DNA of 64,000 nucleotides from JBFIHF01 sp964411125. GTDB taxonomy: Bacteria > Myxococcota_A > Bradymonadia > Bradymonadales > Bradymonadaceae. Shown one piece after another: positions 25,729-34,850 of the stretch. Numbering within the stretch: the stretch's first letter is position 1; each line of letters opens with the position of its first letter. Where the stretch lies: NCBI GenBank assembly GCA_964411125.1, contig CAYPJU010000002.1, positions 124,001-188,000 of the forward strand, read 5' to 3'. Made by a program: the position numbers and the translations under genes. The notes beneath the pieces are model-generated. The model searched no databases. It was not told where the DNA came from and saw only the letters and a list, made by a program, of their open reading frames with translations.

Positions 25729-26923
25729 CGGCCCACTCCACCGGCAGCCGCACCCAGAACGTCGCCCCCTTTCCGGGCGGCGATTCGACGCCGATCTCGC
25801 CACCGAGCTCGCGGACGATGTCGCGCGAAATCGCCAGGCCGAGCCCCGTCCCCTCCCCCGGTTCCTTCGTCGTGAAGAAGGCGTCGAAGACCCGGTCGAG
25901 GTCGGCGACGTCGACCCCCTCGCCGGTGTCGGAGACCCGCAGCAACACGGCGTCCCCCTCGTACTCGGCGTCGACGCGGACTTCGTTCTGGTCGGGGCGC
26001 CCGGGCGGGACCGCCTGCACCGCGTTGACCATCAGGTTCAATAGCACCTGGGACAGGCGGCTGGGGTCGGTGAAGATCCGAGGGAGCTCGGGCATCTCGA
26101 TGACGAGCGGAGCCCGAAACCGCGCCTCGTGGCGCACGAGATTCGCCGCCGCGCGCACCAGACCCGCCACGTCGACCCAACCCCGCTGGGTGCGCCGCTC
26201 TCCGGAGAAGAAGCGCAGGTCCTGTACGATCTGGTGGATGCGATCGAGCCCGGCGAGGCTGCGGTCGAGGAGCGATTCGAGATCCTCCTCCATGAACTTC
26301 ACTTCGTGCGACTCCTCGAGCGATTCGAACCGCTCGACGTCGATGCTGCCCGACACCGCGAGTTCGTTCCGAAGCGAGCGGTGGAAATCGGCGAGCGTGT
26401 CGACGTAGTCCATCATCACGGTGAGGTTCGTGATCAGAAAGGTCGTGGGGTTGTTGATCTCGTGCGCGATCTCGGCTGCGAGGAGGCCCACCGCGGCGAA
26501 CTTCTCCGCCTGCAGGAACCGCTCGTGGCGCTGCTCGTACGCCTCGAGCTCGCGGCGGCGCTCGGCGCTCTCCACCATTCTCTCGAGGCAAATCTGCACG
26601 GCCTCTCCCTGCCTATGACCCAACCATCGCTCGTCGACCCAGGCGACGCCCGCGCGCTTCGCCTCGAGCGCGGTGGGGGTCTCCTCGGGATCGACGACGG
26701 CGACGACGGGGAGCGGCCAGCCGGCAGCGTCGAAGAGGGTCCGTACCAGATCGAACGCGTCGGCGTCGAAATGCCGAAGGTCGGCGAGCACCGCGTCGTA
26801 GCCTCCCGCCCGAAGGGATTCCATCGCGGCCTCCACGTCGTCGACGCGCTCCTTGGCCCACGTCATCGACGCGACCGCGGACGCGAGACTTTCCGGCCCC
26901 AGCATCAGGAGTTTCTTGCTCAT
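25721..26923 (-). CDS. Histidine kinase with degenerate receiver-like N-terminal domain
   Basis: A 400-residue soluble sensor kinase. Residues about 1-115 look like a receiver domain, with VLADLRHFDADAF holding the possible phosphoacceptor Asp, but the conserved Lys of the last loop is missing. HisKA has FAAVGLLAAEIAHEINNP with His near 154. The ATPase part shows NAVQAV, DTGEGV and TGLGLAI. It has no membrane helix, so it reads a cytoplasmic or upstream protein signal. No response regulator is nearby (orphan). It overlaps the Lgt-like gene by 4 bases and DUF72 by 8. Confidence 0.88.
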   Translation of the reverse strand: MSKKLLMLGPESLASAVASMTWAKERVDDVEAAMESLRAGGYDAVLADLRHFDADAFDLVRTLFDAAGWPLPVVAVVDPEETPTALEAKRAGVAWVDERWLGHRQGEAVQICLERMVESAERRRELEAYEQRHERFLQAEKFAAVGLLAAEIAHEINNPTTFLITNLTVMMDYVDTLADFHRSLRNELAVSGSIDVERFESLEESHEVKFMEEDLESLLDRSLAGLDRIHQIVQDLRFFSGERRTQRGWVDVAGLVRAAANLVRHEARFRAPLVIEMPELPRIFTDPSRLSQVLLNLMVNAVQAVPPGRPDQNEVRVDAEYEGDAVLLRVSDTGEGVDVADLDRVFDAFFTTKEPGEGTGLGLAISRDIVRELGGEIGVESPPGKGATFWVRLPVEWAGE

Positions 26924-27615
26924 CGACCCGTCCGGTACCAGCGAATCAACAACGCCAGGAACGCCACCGCGACGGCGGTACCGATCCAGGCGGAGGGCGG
27001 CACGCGCTCCCAGACTCGGAAGCCCTCCGCGATACCTCGGACCAGAGCGTACCCGACCGCGACGACGAGTGCACGTGAGCCGGGACGCTCGAAACGCAGA
27101 AGCGAAGCGGAGATAGCGAGCACGGTGCTCGGTACGGCGAGGTAGAGGGGGAACGGATGCAGCCCCATTCCGCCGCCGAGCTCGTGCCACACTGCCGCGG
27201 GATGTCCGGGCGCATAGTGCACCGCCCAGCTCACGCTGGTGGCGGCGCCCACGTCACAGCCCTGCATCAGGCAGCCAACCCGGGCGGCGGCGAGCGCCAG
27301 CAGCCCTGCGGGCGCCGTGGCATCGAGCATCTGCAGCGTCTCGCGCGGCGAGAACGTCCAACGGTGCCCGAGCGCGACGACCGCGGCCCCTGCGACGGCC
27401 CCGAGAGACGACGCCCCGTCGACGCCGGCGACGACGTTGAGCGCGTAGCCGCCCCCCAGTGCAGCCAGCGCGCTGATAGAAAAGTAGCCGAACACCTCGG
27501 CCACCGAACGCCCGTCACGACGCGCGACGAAGACGACGAGCGCGCACCCGAGCAGAATGCCGAGACCGGCGAACTGCGTCTGCGTGAGAGGCGGCGGATG
27601 GGGAACGTGAATCAG
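26920..27615 (-). CDS. Lgt-like (prolipoprotein diacylglyceryl transferase family) membrane protein, start uncertain
   Basis: A multi-helix inner-membrane protein. It has hydrophobic segments about 14-30, 42-60, 70-85, 95-110, 155-172 and 195-225, and the motif ARVGCLMQGCDVG in the place of Lgt's GRIGNFLNGE, plus HPFPLYLA for HPSQLYE. It therefore resembles the divergent Lgt-like family rather than the true enzyme that adds diacylglycerol to prolipoproteins. No ATG, GTG or TTG lies in frame near the expected start; only a CTG (27615) or ATT (27648). The long open frame to 28002 runs into the opposite gene and is unlikely. It overlaps the kinase by ATGA. Confidence 0.65.
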   Translation of the reverse strand: MIHVPHPPPLTQTQFAGLGILLGCALVVFVARRDGRSVAEVFGYFSISALAALGGGYALNVVAGVDGASSLGAVAGAAVVALGHRWTFSPRETLQMLDATAPAGLLALAAARVGCLMQGCDVGAATSVSWAVHYAPGHPAAVWHELGGGMGLHPFPLYLAVPSTVLAISASLLRFERPGSRALVVAVGYALVRGIAEGFRVWERVPPSAWIGTAVAVAFLALLIRWYRTGR

Positions 27616-27720
27616 GAGCTTGACGCAAGAAAGTGGAGCTTGATAAATACCGGGCCCGGTCCCATCATCTTGGTTCCGTGATTCGCGAACTTCAAGGTCC
27701 TCACAGCGACTGAGCCCGAC

Positions 27721-28638
27721 ATGTCGGTCGACGTTTCCGTCAAAATCTTCGGCTGTCGTGGCAGCATCCCTGCCGCTGGCGGCCAGTACGCGAAGTACGG
27801 CGGTAACACGTCGTGCGCCGTCGTCCGTGTCGGAGACCGCGAGGTCGTGTTCGACGCCGGTTCCGGAATTCGGGTCTACGGCCAGGAGCTGAACGCTCGT
27901 CGCGCGCCGACGACGCACATCTTCTTCAGCCACGCTCACTTCGACCACGTGCTCGGGCTGCCGTTCTTCTCGGGGCTCTATCGCCCCGACGCGACCGTGC
28001 ACATGTGGGGGCCACGCGACGCCCGCTTCGACTCGTTCGAGGCGACGATCGACAATCTACTTCGGCCGCCGTATCACCCCGTGTCGATGTGGGAGATGTT
28101 GAGCCGAAAGCACTTCCACGACGTGAACGAAGCCGACGTCGTCTACTTCCTCAAGGACAGCGAGGAAGTCCTGCACCTTCGCCCCGCCCACCCGGCGGAC
28201 GCCGTGAGGGTGCCTGACGCCGACGCGGTCGAATTCTCCGTGAGCTGCATGCGGGGCTACAACCACCCCAAATCGGGCGTGAACATCTACAAGGTCAACG
28301 TCGGGGAACGCTCGATCGTCTACGCCACGGACACCGAAGGCTACGTCGGGGCAGACCGGCGCCTCCTGATGTTCGCGCGGGGTGCCGACGTCCTGATGCA
28401 CGACGCGATGTACACCGAAGAGCGTTACACCTCGATGCCCGTCCCGACGCAGGGCTACGGTCACTCGACGGTGGAGATCGCGTGCTCCCTCGCCAAGCAG
28501 GCGGACGTCGACAAGCTGGTACTCTGGCACCATGACCCGGACAACTCGGACGACGAGCTCGACCGGGTCCAGGAGCTCGCCCAGTCGCTCTTCCCCAACT
28601 CGGTCCTCGGACACGACGGACTCGAGATCACGGTCTGA
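27721..28638 (+). CDS. MBL-fold metal-dependent hydrolase
   Basis: A 305-residue metallo-beta-lactamase-fold protein. The metal motif is HAHFDH (His71, His73, Asp75, His76), followed by DTEG and an HDAMY near 225. The N-terminus VKIFGCRGSIP..YGGNTSC is typical of the group that includes phosphodiesterase-like and tRNase Z-like enzymes, often found near two-component genes. Substrate is unknown. It is divergent from the Lgt-like gene (about 105 bases), and trmB follows after 29 bases. Confidence 0.85.
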   Translation: MSVDVSVKIFGCRGSIPAAGGQYAKYGGNTSCAVVRVGDREVVFDAGSGIRVYGQELNARRAPTTHIFFSHAHFDHVLGLPFFSGLYRPDATVHMWGPRDARFDSFEATIDNLLRPPYHPVSMWEMLSRKHFHDVNEADVVYFLKDSEEVLHLRPAHPADAVRVPDADAVEFSVSCMRGYNHPKSGVNIYKVNVGERSIVYATDTEGYVGADRRLLMFARGADVLMHDAMYTEERYTSMPVPTQGYGHSTVEIACSLAKQADVDKLVLWHHDPDNSDDELDRVQELAQSLFPNSVLGHDGLEITV

Positions 28639-28667
28639 ATTTCGGGCCTCCGAGCCACCGCTCTCCC

Positions 28668-29297
28668 ATGCCAGACTTAGGTTATCGCTTCGACGACATC
28701 ACGGAGGAGTACTCCTCGCGCATGCTCGACGAGATCCGTCGGTTTGCCCGCGAGACCCCTCTCCCCGACCGGCTGATGCTCGAGATCGGCACGAACCGCG
28801 GGCGCTTCCTGCTGCCGCTCGCTCAGCAGTTCCCCGACCGCGTCGCGCTCGGCGTCGAGATTCGCAACAAGTACGCAAAGCTCGCGCGCCGTGACCTGCA
28901 GAAGGCCGGTGTCGACAACGCTTACGTCCTGTCGGCCGACATCGCCCTCGCCCTCCCGATCCTCGTCGACGACGGGCAGATCAGCGACGTCTTCATCCTG
29001 TACCCCGACCCGTGGTGGAAAGAGCGCCACAAGAAGCGTCGGGTGATCCGCGACGACCTCCTCGACGTGCTGCACCCGAAGCTCGCCGACGGCGCGACGC
29101 TCTGGATCCGGACCGACGTCGGCCCCCTCGCCGACGACATGCGTGACGTGCTCATCGACCACCCCGGTTTCGAACCTCTACCGCCCGACGAGTTCCCGCT
29201 GCCGTCGTTCCCGCGCAGCACGCGGGAACGAAAGTGGGTCGCCGAAGGCAACCCGATCAATCTGGTCTACTTTCGAAAGAAACCAGCACCGGCGTAG
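28668..29297 (+). CDS. trmB: tRNA (guanosine-46-N7)-methyltransferase TrmB
   Basis: A 209-residue methyltransferase that makes m7G46 in the variable loop of tRNAs. The SAM loop is LEIGTNRGRFLLPLA, and the family signature FILYPDPWWKERHKKRR is complete; RSTRERKW follows near the C-terminus. The length is normal. It ends where a 36-base repeat block starts. Confidence 0.95.
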   Translation: MPDLGYRFDDITEEYSSRMLDEIRRFARETPLPDRLMLEIGTNRGRFLLPLAQQFPDRVALGVEIRNKYAKLARRDLQKAGVDNAYVLSADIALALPILVDDGQISDVFILYPDPWWKERHKKRRVIRDDLLDVLHPKLADGATLWIRTDVGPLADDMRDVLIDHPGFEPLPPDEFPLPSFPRSTRERKWVAEGNPINLVYFRKKPAPA

Positions 29298-29330
29298 CGC
29301 GCGCTCCCATCAGAGGCGTCGTTGTCGAAC

Positions 29331-29460
29331 GCCGCATCACCACAGGCGCGCGAATGCGGCAGGATGCCGCATCACCACAGGCAGCGCGAATGCGGTAGGA
29401 TGCCGCATCACCACGGGCAGCGCGAATGCGGCAGGATGCCGCATCACCACACGCGCGCGG
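29331..29460. repeat. 36-bp palindromic tandem repeat between convergent genes
   Basis: Three direct units with a 36-base period, plus a partial fourth at the left edge, fill the space between trmB and the MscS gene. Each unit holds an inverted repeat, atgcggca-gga-tgccgcat; the middle unit has one changed base (gcggta). Units are separated by ccacaggcagcgcg-type sequence. It could form three hairpins. No spacers exist, so it is not CRISPR. Confidence 0.85.
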
Positions 29461-30357
29461 TCAGCGGTCCAGTTCCTTGCCTGCGTTGAGCGCTTCGGCC
29501 TCCTCCCAGTGCGTCGACCGGACCGAGTACTCGCGCGCGTACGGTGGCTGAATCTCATGGGTTCGGAACGCTCGTTTCACGCGTTCGGTGACGTCGGTGA
29601 CGAGCGCGGTCTCGTAGCGCGCGTCGATGACGTACGCCTTCGCGATGACCGACGTGCAGAACACGCCCTCCTTCACCTCGTCTTTGATCACCATCACGAC
29701 CGGCTTGGTCAGGAAGACGAATTTCGAGGTGATGCACGCCTCGTAGACGATGCGCTTGGCGAGCTCGAAGTCTTCCGTGATCGCGATGTGGAACGGGATG
29801 ACCACCATCATGTCGAGCGCTCCGGCGTTGGCGGAGGCGACCGATTCGGTGAGGAACTTGTTGTTCGGGATCGACACCTCGTTGTCGTCGAGCGTCACGA
29901 TGCGAACCGCCCGCAGGCCGATCTCCTTCACCTCGCCGTAGGTGCTGCCGAACTGCACGCGGTCCCCGACCTGAAACGGCTGGTCGAAGAGGATGAGGAT
30001 GCCCGCCATGATGGACGACATCGTGTCCTTGAGCGCGAACCCCACCGCGACGGCGACGGTACCGCCGACACCGAGCATCGCCTCTTTCTGCCCCTCCAGG
30101 AACGTGGCGGCGACGAGATAGGCGGCGAAAATGACGATGCCGAGCCGGAGAAAGCTCGAGACCTTCTTCATCAACAGGCGCCGCTTCGCCTGCCCCTCCC
30201 CGAGCTTCTCGAGGACTCCCGTCGCCGTTCGGTTCACGACCCACGCGATGGCGATGATGAAGACGCCCGTGACGATCTTGCCGAAGTCGATGAACTCGAT
30301 CGCCTGAGCGACCTCCGCGGGGTCGGGCGCTGCCTGGGCCAGGATGGTCGCGAGCAT
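29461..30357 (-). CDS. MscS-family mechanosensitive channel
   Basis: A 298-residue small-conductance mechanosensitive channel of normal size for MscS. It has about three membrane helices; the pore helix is GVGGTVAVAVGFALKDTMSSIM near 95-116. DQPFQVGDRVQF, then the beta domain and a C-terminal alpha/beta domain, follow. MscS opens under membrane tension to release solutes. It starts 5 bases after the stop of the 1123-residue ATPase gene; the two are almost surely co-transcribed and may form one complex. Confidence 0.93.
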   Translation of the reverse strand: MLATILAQAAPDPAEVAQAIEFIDFGKIVTGVFIIAIAWVVNRTATGVLEKLGEGQAKRRLLMKKVSSFLRLGIVIFAAYLVAATFLEGQKEAMLGVGGTVAVAVGFALKDTMSSIMAGILILFDQPFQVGDRVQFGSTYGEVKEIGLRAVRIVTLDDNEVSIPNNKFLTESVASANAGALDMMVVIPFHIAITEDFELAKRIVYEACITSKFVFLTKPVVMVIKDEVKEGVFCTSVIAKAYVIDARYETALVTDVTERVKRAFRTHEIQPPYAREYSVRSTHWEEAEALNAGKELDR

Positions 30358-30362
30358 CGGGT

Positions 30363-33300
30363 TCACCGGTAGAGGTAGTTGATGTTGGCGAGGGACTTGA
30401 GAACGTGCCGGAAGAAGAGCGGCGCGAGCCGAGCTCGTTCCGTGTCGTCGTCGAAAACGACGATGCCCTTCTCTTCGAAGAAGTTCAGGGCGAGGTGGCA
30501 GAACCCTTCGTCGGTGTTGATGACCTCGGCGACCTCCGACGCGCGAAGCTCGCCGTGCTGGGCGAGCGCGGTCAGGACGAACCAGTGGTTGTCGCTCACT
30601 GCGTCGAGCGCCGACGTCGCCGGGCGACGGAAGAGGCTCACCTGCAGCGTGTGCGCCCCGCTCGGACGAAGCGACCGCAACCAGAAGATGAGCGACAGCG
30701 ACGGGTTCCCGTTCGTGAACTCGTGCAGATAGCGGAAGTACCCTCGCGCCGTCTTCACGACCTCGTAGAAATATTCGGTCCCGTCGTTCATGTCGTCGTC
30801 GTGCTGAATCACGAGATCCTGGAAGCTCACCGTGAACTCGGTCTGACCCGTCCGGCGTTCCACGAGCTCCTGAATCTCGTCCTCGGACCACCCCTGCAGG
30901 TGCTCGACGGCGCCGAAGTAGTGCTGCCGCGCGCTCACACGGTTGACGTACGACCAGGCGAAGACGTTGAACGAGAGGATGTAGAAGTGTCGATCGTCGG
31001 TGAGGTTCACGACATCGAGGAGCATCTCGAGCCCGTCGAACCCGCCGATCTGACGAACGAAGAAATGGTGGCAGTCGTCGAGCATGACGATTTGCGGCTC
31101 GAGCTCGCGGATCAGCTCGATGACGTGGGCCTTGTCGCGGGGCTTCTTTTTGAGTTCGAAGAGCTCGCCGAGAAACTCGAGCACCTCGGCCTTTCGGTGG
31201 CGCTTCTCCGTAATCGTGCGCCAGACCACGGGCATCTCGTCCTCGGCGAGGGCCCGCTCGAGATGGTGCATCATCGTGGTCTTGCCGACTCCCGCCTCCC
31301 CGACCAGCGCCACCGAGCCCTGCCCCGGATCGGTCTTCCACTGCTCGATGCGCGCACGGATCGCCGGCTCGTGTTTCTCGCGCTCGATGTAGAGCGGCGA
31401 ATCGGGTGGCAGCGGCTCCGGTTCGAACAGCGCGAGGTATTCGGCGGGCAGACCGGCGACGTCGGCATCGGGCATCACCGACTCTTCGCGCTCGCGGGCC
31501 TGCAGCTCGATCTTCTTGCGGAACGCGAACGTGCTCAAGCGTTTGAACGCCTCGGTCCCCTTGGCGTAGCGGCGACCGAGGCGAGAGGCCTCCATCACGA
31601 TGACGTAGACGCTCGCCCCAGCGATAAAAAAGATGCCGTACCAGCGGTCTTTGTAGGTGTTCACCCACTCCACAGCTCGCGGAAGTCGGTCTTTCGCGAG
31701 CCGCTCGAAGATTCGCGCGATGTCGGCCTTCCAGGTGTGAAGTGCCCACAACACCACCACTGCGATCCCGGCGACGGCGAGGGTGTTGATGGTCCACGAG
31801 ACGATGGAGTGGCCGGAGAACTCGATGACGAGCTTCGGGACGTAGTCGCCGAGAATCCAGAACGCCGTCACGACCTTCACGCTGCGCAACAGCTTGCGGG
31901 CAACGGCGACGTCCATCCCCACGACGTCTGCGACTTCGGCCCCCCGCGCCTCCTCGACGGTGCCGAGTTCGGTGGCCGAGCTCTTCCCTTGCTCGCGCCG
32001 GAACCAGCGCGGCAGGAGCAGCACCGACATCACCTCGACGAGGATCCAGTAGAGGAAGACGCCGTTCACCGCCCACATCACGACCTCGACTTCCGAGAAG
32101 TCACGGCGCACGTAGTCGAGGATCACGTAGATTCCGACGTATGCCAGCAAGGGCCGCGTCAGGGCATTCAGGAGCTCGGCGAGCTTCACCGTCGCGCGCG
32201 GTCGCATTCGGAAGAACCGGCGCCGGAACATCGCCTGGGTCAGCCGCTGAATCTGAGTGTGGATGACGGGCTTGAGCCACATCAGGAAGATGAGGAACCC
32301 GAGCCGGAAGACGAGCTCTCCGATCCAGCCCCACAGTTCGATCGAGGTGAAGGAGAGGGCCCGGAACTGCTCGAAGCGGTCGAGCGCCCCGTCGTAGACG
32401 CGGCGTACCCCTTCCTCGAGAGCGTTCTTCGCGTCGCGGATGTTCGCGTCGGTGAACTCGTAGAACGCCGCGCGTTGCTGTGAGCTGGCGAGCGGAAGCA
32501 ACGCCTCGATCTGGTCGGTGAAGAATTCGACTCGCTCCTGAAACTCCCGAACCCGCCGGACGCCGGCCTGCTGCAGATGCGTCGCGGCGACGAGCTTCTG
32601 TTCGGCGAGGTTGAGCTGCGCCCGAGCGACGGCGATTCGTTGTCGACCTACGGAAGCTTCGAGTTGGTCGCTTCGCGCCTGCTCGCGAGCCACCTCCTCC
32701 TGCGCCTTCGCGACGTCGGCTGCGGCGATCTCGACGTTTTCGTCGGCGACGTCGAGACGGTCACGCGCCCCCTCGAGCCGCTCGCGGGCGGCGCGGCGAA
32801 GATCGACCAGTTCTCGAAACACTGGATCGACCAGTGCCACCCGCTGGGAATCGGTCGGCGCGTCAGGGATCTGGTCGATCGAGGCGAGGATCTTGGCTTT
32901 GGCGTCGGCGAACGCCTTGACCTCGGCGTCGGTATCTTCTTCCAGAGCTCGCAACTGTTCTGAGGACTGGCGCGTCATCGCGAGCACTTCCTCGGCGAGC
33001 CGGGTCTCTCGCGCGAGGAGCTCCTTGACCGTCTGGTTGCGTTCCTTCTCCTCGCGCTCTCGGGCCAGACGCAGCGCTTCGATCGCGGCCTGCTCTGCCT
33101 CGCCCTGCTCGCGCAGTGATTCGGAAATCGCCTCGGTCTCGGTCGACTCTTCGGCCCGCGCGGCGGCCTGCTCCGCGCTCTCGGCAGCTCGCTGTAGCAG
33201 TGAAGCGATCTTCGCTTCGCGCCCCGCACCGTCGGTGAGAGCGACGGCTGCAGACTCGGCCCTCGCCGCGGTGACGAGACGTGGCACGAGCGGCGGAACG

Positions 33301-33734
33301 AGGGCTCGGACCGCGGGCTCCGGGAGCTCCTCGCTCAACTGGTCCTCGACCGCCGTCGCGACCATCCGCGCGGAGTCCGCTTCCACCCGGGCCTTTGCGG
33401 CGCGCTGCTCGAGCGCGGTCGACATCTGTGCGCGCTTTTCCGAACGCGTGCGAAGCTCGGACGGGGAAGCCTTCGACGCGTCGAGCCCGTAGTCCCGGAC
33501 GAGGACCTCGAGGGGGGTCGGGGGCGCAGGCTCCGGCTCCGCCTGGCCCGGCGCCGTGGTGGGCTCCTCGGCTCGCTCCTCGGTCGCTGTCGGAGCGGCC
33601 TCGGTGACCTCGCTATCCGGTTCTCCCGCGGCAGGATTTGGCGTATCCTGCGCGAGAACCGGCGCACCCGAGAGCAAGAGGAGAACGAGGCCCGCGAGCA
33701 GTGTCCTCATCGTCTGTAGCGTGAGCTTGACCAT
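30363..33734 (-). CDS. Membrane coiled-coil protein with C-terminal P-loop ATPase, partner of MscS channel
   Basis: A 1123-residue protein of unusual design. A signal peptide (about 1-28) and a Pro/Glu-rich stretch are followed by a long Ala/Glu/Arg coiled coil (about 85-440), which should lie in the periplasm. About five to six membrane helices span about 465-715 (for example GELVFRLGFLIFLMWLKPV). The C-terminus is a cytoplasmic NTPase with Walker A GEAGVGKTT near 808-816, Walker B IVMLDDCHHFF near 880-890, and a helical/winged tail. Its front part resembles the coiled-coil and helix portion of MscK-type channels, which here lacks a pore. The pore is the separate MscS gene 5 bases downstream. 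ATP control of channel gating is my inference. No named family fits. Confidence 0.8.
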   Translation of the reverse strand: MVKLTLQTMRTLLAGLVLLLLSGAPVLAQDTPNPAAGEPDSEVTEAAPTATEERAEEPTTAPGQAEPEPAPPTPLEVLVRDYGLDASKASPSELRTRSEKRAQMSTALEQRAAKARVEADSARMVATAVEDQLSEELPEPAVRALVPPLVPRLVTAARAESAAVALTDGAGREAKIASLLQRAAESAEQAAARAEESTETEAISESLREQGEAEQAAIEALRLAREREEKERNQTVKELLARETRLAEEVLAMTRQSSEQLRALEEDTDAEVKAFADAKAKILASIDQIPDAPTDSQRVALVDPVFRELVDLRRAARERLEGARDRLDVADENVEIAAADVAKAQEEVAREQARSDQLEASVGRQRIAVARAQLNLAEQKLVAATHLQQAGVRRVREFQERVEFFTDQIEALLPLASSQQRAAFYEFTDANIRDAKNALEEGVRRVYDGALDRFEQFRALSFTSIELWGWIGELVFRLGFLIFLMWLKPVIHTQIQRLTQAMFRRRFFRMRPRATVKLAELLNALTRPLLAYVGIYVILDYVRRDFSEVEVVMWAVNGVFLYWILVEVMSVLLLPRWFRREQGKSSATELGTVEEARGAEVADVVGMDVAVARKLLRSVKVVTAFWILGDYVPKLVIEFSGHSIVSWTINTLAVAGIAVVVLWALHTWKADIARIFERLAKDRLPRAVEWVNTYKDRWYGIFFIAGASVYVIVMEASRLGRRYAKGTEAFKRLSTFAFRKKIELQAREREESVMPDADVAGLPAEYLALFEPEPLPPDSPLYIEREKHEPAIRARIEQWKTDPGQGSVALVGEAGVGKTTMMHHLERALAEDEMPVVWRTITEKRHRKAEVLEFLGELFELKKKPRDKAHVIELIRELEPQIVMLDDCHHFFVRQIGGFDGLEMLLDVVNLTDDRHFYILSFNVFAWSYVNRVSARQHYFGAVEHLQGWSEDEIQELVERRTGQTEFTVSFQDLVIQHDDDMNDGTEYFYEVVKTARGYFRYLHEFTNGNPSLSLIFWLRSLRPSGAHTLQVSLFRRPATSALDAVSDNHWFVLTALAQHGELRASEVAEVINTDEGFCHLALNFFEEKGIVVFDDDTERARLAPLFFRHVLKSLANINYLYR

Positions 33735-33761
33735 CGACCGACTGAGAGCGGACCACCACCC

Positions 33762-34850
33762 ATGAGTGGAAAGAGCACATTTGGACAGAACTTGCGGGCC
33801 TCATGCCCGCCCGCCCTCATGGTGTTTTGCGTGTTCCTCGCCGGATGTGCAAGCACGAAGCCTCGTCACCAATGGACCGATGGTGCGCTCGAAGCGGAAA
33901 CCATGCAAGCACGGGGCGAGCTCGAGGTCGCACGTGCGCGCTACGAGGAGCTCCTCCCCGAAGCTCCGACCAACGAGCGAAGACGCTGGATGACGTTCAA
34001 CCTCGGGATGCTGGAGCTCGAAGCGGGGAACCGCACCGAGGGGGTCGAGATCTTGGAAGCGCTGATCGCCGAGCCGACCGAGGACCTGTATGGTGCCTCG
34101 GCCGCCTACGAGCTCGCGCAGCTCCATGACGAAACTGCGCCTGAGCGAGCGGACGAACTTCGTCGAGCGCTGATCCGTCGGTTCCCCGACCAGGTCGCTG
34201 CCGAGTTCGCGCTGCAAGACCTCGTCGGGCATGCCCAGCGCGACGCGGGTGCCGCAGGAGACGCGGTCTTCGGTCCCCTCCTCGAAACGCTGTCGTCGCT
34301 GCACGCCGACGTCGCCGACAGTGAACTCGGAGACAATCTTCTCTTCGAGATCGCTCGGATCGAGGCGGAGTTCCTGGGAGATCACGACGACGCGCTATCC
34401 ACCCTTCGGCGCCTCTACGCGGAGTACCGGAAGGGCCCGCTCGCCGACGACGCGCTATGGGAGATGGCGAACATCTACCGCGCCCATCAGATGTGGGAGC
34501 CCGCCGTCCAGGCGCTCGAGCTCCTCGCCGACTCGCAGGAGAGTTCGTGGTTCGTCGGGAGCTACGATTCCGACTGGGTCGACGACGCGATCTACGATCT
34601 CGGAATGATCCATCTCCTCTATCTCGACGACTATCGGGGAGCGATTCGATGGCTCACCCGGTACCTGGACGATTACCCTCTCGGCTTCATGAACGACGAC
34701 GCAGCGTGGAACATCGTCCAAGCGCTGCGCCTTGGCGGAGACCGGGACGGATACGAGCGAGCGCTCGCCGAGTTCGTCCGTGATTTCCCCGAGAGCCGCT
34801 GGGTCCGCCTCGCTCGACATCAGATGGGGGGCCCCGATGATCGCGGTTGA
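33762..34850 (+). CDS. TPR lipoprotein (BamD-like)
   Basis: A 362-residue lipoprotein. The signal MSGKS...FCVFLAGC gives Cys29 as the lipid site. The remainder is almost all paired helices with TPR spacing (ARGELEVARARYEELLPEAP, AIRWLTRYLDDYP), as in BamD and similar outer-membrane scaffold proteins. It leads the MlaF/MlaE cluster and overlaps the first ATPase gene by 14 bases. A role as outer-membrane partner of the transporter is plausible but not shown. It is divergent from the MscS/ATPase operon across 27 bases. Confidence 0.82.
   Translation: MSGKSTFGQNLRASCPPALMVFCVFLAGCASTKPRHQWTDGALEAETMQARGELEVARARYEELLPEAPTNERRRWMTFNLGMLELEAGNRTEGVEILEALIAEPTEDLYGASAAYELAQLHDETAPERADELRRALIRRFPDQVAAEFALQDLVGHAQRDAGAAGDAVFGPLLETLSSLHADVADSELGDNLLFEIARIEAEFLGDHDDALSTLRRLYAEYRKGPLADDALWEMANIYRAHQMWEPAVQALELLADSQESSWFVGSYDSDWVDDAIYDLGMIHLLYLDDYRGAIRWLTRYLDDYPLGFMNDDAAWNIVQALRLGGDRDGYERALAEFVRDFPESRWVRLARHQMGGPDDRG

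Noticed and set aside
26920..28002. A 360-residue version of the Lgt-like protein starting at 28002
   Set aside because: The extra 130 residues run antisense through the start of the MBL hydrolase gene and have non-coding composition.
29331..29460. Possible CRISPR array because of 36-bp repeats
   Set aside because: The 36-base units follow each other directly with no unique spacers, and no cas gene is near.
29461..32076. An 871-residue open frame that would fuse MscS to an upstream region
   Set aside because: The part upstream of 30357 is out of frame with the real ATPase protein and has the Arg/Ala-rich composition of a shadow. The MscS start at 30357 fits the family.
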